Below, in pieces: positions 58,908-64,000 of a DNA stretch of 64,000 bases; within the stretch, counting starts at the first letter, position 1; every line of letters starts with the position of its first letter. Source of the stretch: Actinospica robiniae DSM 44927 (lineage in GTDB: Bacteria; Actinomycetota; Actinomycetes; Streptomycetales; Catenulisporaceae); assembly GCF_000504285.1 (NCBI RefSeq), contig NZ_KI632511.1:62001-126000 (forward strand), in the 5' to 3' direction. The notes under the pieces were generated by a model. That model was not told the origin of the DNA. It did not search any database and saw only the letters and a list, made by a program, of their open reading frames with translations. The translations under genes were made by a program, and so were the position numbers.

Positions 58908-59995
58908 TCGCCTCGGTCGGCTCCCCCGGAGTACCCGTCCTCGACCTCGATCTCTTCCGGGCCCGCGTCGAGGCAAGGATCGAACAGTTCCTCGATGCCA
59001 AGGCACGTGCCGTCGACACCCAGCGGCTTCCGGCCCCGGCGGTGGAGTCGCTGCGCGCTTTCTTCCGCGCCGGCGGCAAACGGCTGCGTCCACTGATATG
59101 CGCCTGCGGCTGGCTGGCCGCACGGGGCGGGCGCGAGACGGCGAGCCTGATTCGGGTCGGAGCGGCGCTGGAGATGTTCCACGCTTTCGCGCTGATCCAC
59201 GACGACGTGATGGACCGCTCCGACCGACGACGCGGCCGACCCACCGTCCACCGGCTGCTGGAGTCGGACTTCTCCCGTTCCCACCCCGCGGGTGACTCCG
59301 CGCGTCTCGGCGAGAGCGCCGCGATCCTCGTCGGCGACCTGTCCCTGGTCTGGTCGGACGAGCTGGTCCACACCGCAGGGCTCGAACCCGCGGTCTTCAT
59401 GCGCGTGCTCGAGCTCATCGACCGGATGCGCTCAGAGCTGATGTTCGGTCAGTACCTCGACCTGACCGCCGACGCCCGGAACGGCGCCGGGCCCGAATTG
59501 CCGTTGACCGTCATCCGGTACAAGACCGCGAAGTACACCGTCGAACGGCCCTTGCAGATCGGCGCCGCCCTCGCCGGGGCCGGCGAGGGCCTCTTGGCCG
59601 ATCTGAGCGCGATCGCGCTTCCGCTCGGCGAGGCCTTCCAGCTGCGCGACGACCTGTTGGGCACCTTCGGCGACCCGGAGGTGACCGGCAAGTCCCAGCT
59701 CGACGACCTGCGGGCGGGCAAGTACACCGCGCTGATCGCGCTGGCTCTCGGCGACGCGGACCCAGGCCAGGCCGCGGTATTGCGTGGTGTCCTGGGCAAC
59801 GAGGCGATCAGCGACGCCGACGCCGACCGAGCCCGGCAGGTCCTGGACGAGACGGGCGCCGCCGCCCGGGTCGAGCAGATGATCGCCGACCGGTACCGCC
59901 GGACCTTGACCGCCCTCGATCGAGCCGCGCTGCCCGCCGACGCGGACCAGGCGCTTCGGTCCCTGGCCCACGACGCCGTCTGGAGACGGTCGTGA
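58904..59995 (+). CDS. Polyprenyl diphosphate synthase (GGPP synthase-like)
   Basis: A 363-aa trans-prenyltransferase making the linear isoprenoid diphosphate. Seen: GGKRLRP at 57-63, first Asp-rich motif HDDVMDRSD with Asp100, Asp101 and Asp104, second motif DDLLGTFGD, and KTAKYTVERPLQIG. The residues before the first motif (MFHAFALIHDD) match streptomycete GGPP synthases more than FPP synthases, so C20 is favoured. The GTG overlaps the leader ORF stop; the stop overlaps a GTG in front of the P450 gene. First enzyme of a three-gene terpene operon. Confidence 0.9.
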   Translation: MIASVGSPGVPVLDLDLFRARVEARIEQFLDAKARAVDTQRLPAPAVESLRAFFRAGGKRLRPLICACGWLAARGGRETASLIRVGAALEMFHAFALIHDDVMDRSDRRRGRPTVHRLLESDFSRSHPAGDSARLGESAAILVGDLSLVWSDELVHTAGLEPAVFMRVLELIDRMRSELMFGQYLDLTADARNGAGPELPLTVIRYKTAKYTVERPLQIGAALAGAGEGLLADLSAIALPLGEAFQLRDDLLGTFGDPEVTGKSQLDDLRAGKYTALIALALGDADPGQAAVLRGVLGNEAISDADADRARQVLDETGAAARVEQMIADRYRRTLTALDRAALPADADQALRSLAHDAVWRRS

Positions 59996-60096
59996 GCGCC
60001 CCCGAGCCGCCGAAGCCGTCAGACCCGCCGAACCCGCCGAAGCCGCCGGATCCGCCGGATCCGCCGAAGCCTCGACGACGCTTGAAAGGAGCACCG

Positions 60097-61443
60097 ATGG
60101 CCAAGGTGCCGGCCGACATCCCGGCCGCCCCCGGCGCGCTTCCCCTGGCCGGCCATCTCAGACAGCTGCTGCGCGACCCGCTGGGCTTCGTCTCGGGCCT
60201 GCCGGCGCACGGCGACCTGGTCCGGGTCCGGTTCGGCCCGATGACCATCGTCGTGGTCTGCGACCTCGAGACGACGCTCCGGGTACTGCGGGACGATCGG
60301 ATCTTCGACAAGGGCGGGCTGCTCTACGACCGGAGCCGGGTGGTGCTCGGCAACGGCCTGATCACCTGTCCACACGCGGACCACCGCCGGCAGCGCCGGG
60401 TCCTGCAGCCCGCCTTCAGCTCCGAGCGCCTCAGCCGGTACGCGCCGGTGATGACCGCACATGCGCGCGAGGCCGCCGAACAGTGGCACGACGGCCAGAT
60501 CATCGATGTGAACAAGCTGATGATGCAGCTCACCGAGCGGATCATCGCCGAGGTGATGTTCTCCGACGCGCTGGCGCCCGCGGCACTGAGTACCGCGCTG
60601 GACGACCTCGGCGTCGTCATCCCCGGCATCATACGGAGCATGATCATGCCGCCGCAGCTGGCCTGGCTGCCCACCCCCGCCGACCGCCGCTTCCGCCGCG
60701 CCCACACCCGGCTGCGGGCCACCCTCGGCGAGATCATCGCCGAGCGCCGCGCCGACCACGCCGACCGGGGCGACCTGTTCTCCGCGATGCTGTCCACGGC
60801 GGCCGCGAGCCGGGAAGACGACGACGGCCCGCTGACCGACACCGAGGCGATCGACCAGGCCGTCAGCTTCTTCGTGGCCGGCACCGAGACGACCTCCTCC
60901 GGCCTCGCCTGGGCGCTCTACGCACTGGGACGCCATCCGGAGATCTGCGAGCGGGTGCGGGCCGAGGTCGACGAGGTTCTGGGCGGCAGGCCCGGCACCT
61001 ACGCCGACGTCCCCCGGTTGGAACTCACCGGACGGGTGGTCACCGAGGCGCTTCGGGCCTGGCCGCCGGCCGGCTGGCTGCTCACCCGCACGGTCGCCCG
61101 CGACGTCCGACTCGGCGGTCACGATCTGCCTGCCGGCACCACGCTCGGCTACAGCCCCTACGTCATCCACCACCGCCCCGACCTCTACCCGGCACCCGAC
61201 CGCTTCGCGCCCGAGCGCTGGGACGCCGCGCACCGGCCGCGCCGTGAAGCGTTCATCGCCTTCGGCTTCGGCGCCCGCAGGTGCATCGGAGATCAGTTCG
61301 CGTTCGCCGAGGTCGTACTCGCTCTGGCGGTCCTCGTCGCCCGCTGGCGCTTCGAGCCGCTGCCCGGCCCCGACGTACGCCCGTCCGTCGCCGCGGGCCT
61401 CGCTCCACACCGGCTTCGCATGCGCGTCGCCGACCACCGCTGA
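60097..61443 (+). CDS. Cytochrome P450
   Basis: A 448-aa haem monooxygenase. Seen: I-helix oxygen motif FFVAGTETTSSGL, ExxR in VVTEALRAWPP, PERW in FAPERWD, and the haem-Cys loop FGFGARRCIGDQFAFAEV. Similar in style to bacterial terpene-oxidising P450s. Start: ATG 60097 with AAAGGAG 6-12 bases upstream. An in-frame GTG at 59992 overlaps the synthase stop and would add 35 residues, mostly Pro-Pro-Lys/Asp repeats (59998-60080), so a longer form is possible. It probably oxidises the hydrocarbon made by the cyclase downstream. Confidence 0.93.
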   Translation: MAKVPADIPAAPGALPLAGHLRQLLRDPLGFVSGLPAHGDLVRVRFGPMTIVVVCDLETTLRVLRDDRIFDKGGLLYDRSRVVLGNGLITCPHADHRRQRRVLQPAFSSERLSRYAPVMTAHAREAAEQWHDGQIIDVNKLMMQLTERIIAEVMFSDALAPAALSTALDDLGVVIPGIIRSMIMPPQLAWLPTPADRRFRRAHTRLRATLGEIIAERRADHADRGDLFSAMLSTAAASREDDDGPLTDTEAIDQAVSFFVAGTETTSSGLAWALYALGRHPEICERVRAEVDEVLGGRPGTYADVPRLELTGRVVTEALRAWPPAGWLLTRTVARDVRLGGHDLPAGTTLGYSPYVIHHRPDLYPAPDRFAPERWDAAHRPRREAFIAFGFGARRCIGDQFAFAEVVLALAVLVARWRFEPLPGPDVRPSVAAGLAPHRLRMRVADHR

Positions 61444-61498
61444 ACCTCCCCGGACCGGGCGGGAAGACCGCCCGTCCCCTGACCGATAGGGACGGCCG

Positions 61499-62551
61499 AT
61501 GTCGGCAACGGAGATCACCCACCTCTTCGACCTGCCGGAGCTGCAGCTCATTCCCGGCGAACGCGCGGCGCCCTGGGGCCCGCAGCTCGACGCGTCGCTC
61601 ATCGCGTTCGTGCGCGCCACAGGGCTTCTGACGACCGAAACAGCGCTCGACTACTACACCACGCAGCACTTCGGAACGATGTGCGCCTACGTGGTGCCGG
61701 GCGCCGTCACGCAGGCGCGCCGCGAGATCTACGGCAAGCTCATGGCCTGGTTCTTCATCTACGACGACTGGGCCGAGCAATTGGGCCGCCATCTGCTGCC
61801 CGAGGACGTGGCCGGCATGGTCGACGATATCCAGACCTGGTTCGCGGACGACGAGGACGACGTCCGCCGCTTCGACCTGCCCGCGGCGCGCAGCATGCGC
61901 ACCATCTGGGCGCAGATCCGGGAGGACACCTCGCCCCAGTGGCGTGACCGGCTGCGCGAAGAGCTCGGAATGTATCTGCGGACCGCCGTGGAGGAAGCGC
62001 GATTGGTCCGCAGCGGCCGCGTCAATCCGCTCGGCGCGGCAAGCGAGCTACGCCCTTTGGCCAGCGCCGCGCGGCCCGTCTACACCATGGCCGAGTACGC
62101 GTACGGCATCGAGCTCACCCCCGAGACTGTCCGGCACCCGCTCCTGCGCAAAGCCGATTCGGTGGGCACCGCCGCGATCGCCTACGCCAATGACATCATC
62201 GGCTTGAAAGCGGATCTGCTGCGCGGCATCCGGGACAACCTCGTGCTGTCCCTGCAGCACGAGCACGGCGGCACGCTACAGGCGAACGTCGAGCGGGCCG
62301 CCGCGAAGTTCCACCAGAAGGCCGCCGAGTTCCTCGACGTGCAGGAGCAGTTCCGCAGCGGCTCCGGCCTCTGCGACGCGACGATCGCCGGCCGGGCCGA
62401 TGTGGCGACGTACCTACAGATCCTGGAGGACTGGCTTTTCGAGGGCGTCAAGTGGCAGCTGCGCGAGACCGACCGCTACGACACCACGGTGCGGCTGACG
62501 GATCGGGAGAATCCGAACCAGCTTCTGCTGCTGAGCGGCGCGGCTGCGTAG
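61499..62551 (+). CDS. Class I terpene cyclase, variant NSE motif
   Basis: A 350-aa bacterial terpene synthase. Seen: Asp-rich motif FFIYDDWAEQ with Asp89 and Asp90 (DDxxE form), a pyrophosphate-sensor Arg region before the NSE motif, the NSE motif as NDIIGLKAD (Asn231, Gly235, Asp239, in place of Asn-Ser-Glu), and the late RY pair (Arg326, Tyr327). The Gly and Asp replacements are unusual but keep one acidic ligand. With a C20-type synthase next door, the product is probably a diterpene (inference). AGGGAC before the ATG; 55 bp after the P450. Confidence 0.9.
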   Translation: MSATEITHLFDLPELQLIPGERAAPWGPQLDASLIAFVRATGLLTTETALDYYTTQHFGTMCAYVVPGAVTQARREIYGKLMAWFFIYDDWAEQLGRHLLPEDVAGMVDDIQTWFADDEDDVRRFDLPAARSMRTIWAQIREDTSPQWRDRLREELGMYLRTAVEEARLVRSGRVNPLGAASELRPLASAARPVYTMAEYAYGIELTPETVRHPLLRKADSVGTAAIAYANDIIGLKADLLRGIRDNLVLSLQHEHGGTLQANVERAAAKFHQKAAEFLDVQEQFRSGSGLCDATIAGRADVATYLQILEDWLFEGVKWQLRETDRYDTTVRLTDRENPNQLLLLSGAAA

Positions 62552-62553
62552 CA

Positions 62554-63330
62554 TCACTCCTCCGACTTCGCAGCGGGCTTATACGGCGGGGCCACACCCC
62601 AGCCCCAGTGCGGGATGGGTGCGTCGTAGGCCTCGCGGCCGGGCTGCGAGTTGATCTCGGCGAGGCGGGTGCCCCATTCGACGTACGAGGCGAACGCCGC
62701 GCGGAACGAGGGATCCGTGGGCAGCTCGACCCGGTCCGCCGCGTCCATCAGCAGATTGACCCACCGCCGCCGTTGCTGCTCGGTGATGTGCTTGCCGAGG
62801 TGGCGGCTGACCATGTGCCGGTAGTCTCCGCGTTCCGTGCTGTAGTTCTCCGGGCCGCCGAAGACCTCGCCGAGCCAGAGCGCGACGAAATGCGGGTGGT
62901 GCTCGTCCATGTCCTTGAACAGCGGATAGAGCAGTTCGTCCTTGAGCACCTCGCCGTAGAAGGACCGGGTGAGCCGCTCGAGCGCTTCGGCGCCGCCGAG
63001 CCATTCGTAGAGGCTGGGGATCGATCCGCCCTGGCCGGCCACGGCGGTCGGGGTGTAGTGCCGCATCTCCTGGATGTTCGAGATGTAGGGCTTGATGGCT
63101 TCCAGGAACGGCGGGAAGTGCTCACTGGCCCGGAAGCCCTGCAGATGCCCTGCCGTGGACGTCCAGGTGATGCGCAGGATGTAGGACTCGAGGTCCTCGT
63201 CGCAGCGGGAGAGCTCGTAGTCCACACACTCCGGCGCCTCGGCCAGCTGCCCCGCGGCTCGCCCGTAGGCCTGCTCGAACCCCTCGGCGGCTTCGGCTGG
63301 GATCTGGTAACGGATGTATTCGACGGTCAT
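62554..63330 (-). CDS. ABM-truncated haemoglobin fusion protein
   Basis: A 258-aa two-domain protein: an N-terminal antibiotic-biosynthesis-monooxygenase fold (residues 1-95; VEYIRYQIPAEAAEGFEQAY, SYILRITWTSTAGHLQGF) and a group II truncated haemoglobin (about 105-240; SLYEWLGGAEALERLTRSFY, YPLFKDMDEHHPHF, proximal His in HMVSRHLGKHIT, RRWVNLLMDAADR). Such chimeras have been described in streptomycetes, with a suspected role in oxidative chemistry. AAGGGG 7-8 bases before the ATG. Converges on the terpene operon 2 bp past its stop, and is divergent from a TetR gene. Confidence 0.92.
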   Translation of the reverse strand: MTVEYIRYQIPAEAAEGFEQAYGRAAGQLAEAPECVDYELSRCDEDLESYILRITWTSTAGHLQGFRASEHFPPFLEAIKPYISNIQEMRHYTPTAVAGQGGSIPSLYEWLGGAEALERLTRSFYGEVLKDELLYPLFKDMDEHHPHFVALWLGEVFGGPENYSTERGDYRHMVSRHLGKHITEQQRRRWVNLLMDAADRVELPTDPSFRAAFASYVEWGTRLAEINSQPGREAYDAPIPHWGWGVAPPYKPAAKSEE

Positions 63331-63384
63331 GACAAGCCCCTTCGGGCGTCGGCTCGCGGCCCCGTTGGCCCCGCGTCCATTCCA

Positions 63385-63403
63385 ATACAATACAGTATTG
63401 TAT
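63385..63403. promoter_or_regulatory. Perfect 19-bp palindrome, TetR operator
   Basis: ATACAATAC-A-GTATTGTAT between the divergent globin-fusion and TetR genes; AT-rich in a GC-rich genome and overlapping both promoter regions. Confidence 0.85.
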
Positions 63404-63424
63404 CACCGAAGCTAAGATGGGAAC

Positions 63425-64000
63425 GTGAACCGACAGCGACCCGCGGCCGAACCTGCGTCCTCCTCGGCCCAGGCCCGTTCGGGGCGGAGCCGCGACAGCA
63501 CGATCGACGAACGGATTCTGACTGCCGCGAGGCGTCAGCTCTCCGTGCTCGGCTTCGAGGGGATGTCGATCGCCTCGGTGGCCCAGGAGGCCGGGACGAC
63601 GCGGCAGGCGCTGTATCGGCGGTGGGCGGACAAGGCGCAGCTGGCTTGCGACGCCGTCGCGGCCATCAGCGAGGAACGCGGCGGATCGGGCGCCCCACAG
63701 GATCCGTTCGACGCGCTCGTCGCGGAGCTGACGGACTTCCAGCGGGGTGTGTCCCGGCCGGGGCGGCTGTCCCTCGTCGGCACGATGCTGCAGGAGACCA
63801 CCGGCCCCGAAGTGCTCGAGCGCTACCGCGCCACGGTCATCCATCCGCGCCGGCAGCGGCTCGCCGCCGTCCTGCGCGCCGCGCAGCAGCTCGGCATGAT
63901 CGACGCGGACGCGGATCTGACCGTCGCCGTGACGATGTGCACCGGCAACTGGTACGGCCGGGCCCTGGCCGGCGAACCGATACCAGAAGACTGGCCCCGG
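63425..64000 (+). CDS. TetR family regulator (3' end beyond the window)
   Basis: The first 192 codons of a TetR repressor: a polar N-terminal extension of about 24 residues, helix-turn-helix STIDERILTAARRQLSVLGF, MSIASVAQEAGTTRQALYRR and WADKAQLACDAV, then a helical ligand domain of the TetR_C_16-like style (GTMLQETTGPEVLERYR). Start: GTG 63425. It probably controls itself and the ABM-globin gene through the 63385-63403 palindrome. No stop codon before base 64000. Confidence 0.9.
   Translation, partial: MNRQRPAAEPASSSAQARSGRSRDSTIDERILTAARRQLSVLGFEGMSIASVAQEAGTTRQALYRRWADKAQLACDAVAAISEERGGSGAPQDPFDALVAELTDFQRGVSRPGRLSLVGTMLQETTGPEVLERYRATVIHPRRQRLAAVLRAAQQLGMIDADADLTVAVTMCTGNWYGRALAGEPIPEDWPR

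Noticed and set aside
1-64000. tRNA, rRNA, riboswitch or integrase attachment sites
   Set aside because: I looked for cloverleaf ends, conserved rRNA blocks and att-like direct repeats by eye and saw none that I could defend.

Overview
The window is high-GC DNA with the gene density, GTG/ATG start use, GTGA/ATGA stop-start overlaps and regulator repertoire (SARP, LacI, ROK, TetR, S26 peptidases, Ser/Thr/Pro-linked secreted hydrolases) of a filamentous actinobacterium. The mix of a sedolisin-type acid protease, several secreted glycosidases, terpene and peptide clusters fits a soil or litter Catenulisporales/Streptomycetales-type organism; that placement is inference. I saw no rRNA or tRNA gene and no CRISPR array.

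Region 1 (1-10.5 kb): a short UvrA paralogue, a secreted GH27 alpha-galactosidase with a CBM2 domain, a SalK/SCO6745-like protein, an alpha/beta hydrolase, a decayed GyrB-like fragment, a DUF2975 membrane protein coupled to a small XRE regulator, and a LacI regulator. Region 2 (10.5-31.2 kb) is a polysaccharide-use island: sugar ABC transporter (binding protein, two permeases) with a Gfo/Idh/MocA oxidoreductase, a ROK regulator, a spherulin-4-like secreted protein, a GH71/GH99-like protein with bulb-lectin repeats, a GH31 glycosidase with its LacI regulator and operators, a GH18 chitinase behind a DasR-type site, and a secreted sedolisin with a ricin-type domain. A few unknown and acetyltransferase genes interrupt it. 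Region 3 (31.5-36.8 kb): a TIGR01777 epimerase divergent from a DUF1990 protein, a TetR/MFS efflux pair, and a Cys-rich-tailed membrane protein.

Region 4 (37.0-38.8 kb) is non-coding: after a stop-interrupted gene remnant comes a ~1.5-kb element with ~415-bp imperfect inverted arms, each arm holding a nested palindrome, around a ~700-bp core with five ~80-bp units that share TGCAGAA.

Region 5 (38.8-53.1 kb) is the most interesting part: a candidate new ribosomal-peptide system. Two small Cys-rich peptides (59 and 69 aa) carry the same GDRMLG at leader residues 9-14, both have A-x-A at 22-24 and the first Cys at 27, and then diverge into cores with 6 and 8 Cys. Around them lie two membrane-anchored CxxC redoxins, a MauE-like membrane redox protein, two ABC exporters, two S26 signal-peptidase-like proteins and three SARP regulators. 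Two promoters, one in front of a redoxin and one in front of a peptide, have the same design: GGTA-type heptamers every 11 bp, an 8-bp gap, then CATGCT. The inferred scheme is: SARP activates, precursor and oxidative-folding genes are expressed, the leader is cut after A-x-A, and the disulfide-bonded peptide is exported.

Region 6 (53.1-64 kb): a frameshifted gene, a LysA-like decarboxylase coupled to a SAV_915-like protein, an EamA/LysR divergent pair, a membrane protein, a terpene cluster (GGPP-synthase-like, P450, terpene cyclase with a variant NSE motif), and an ABM-truncated-haemoglobin fusion divergent from a TetR gene across a perfect 19-bp palindrome. The TetR gene runs off the window end.
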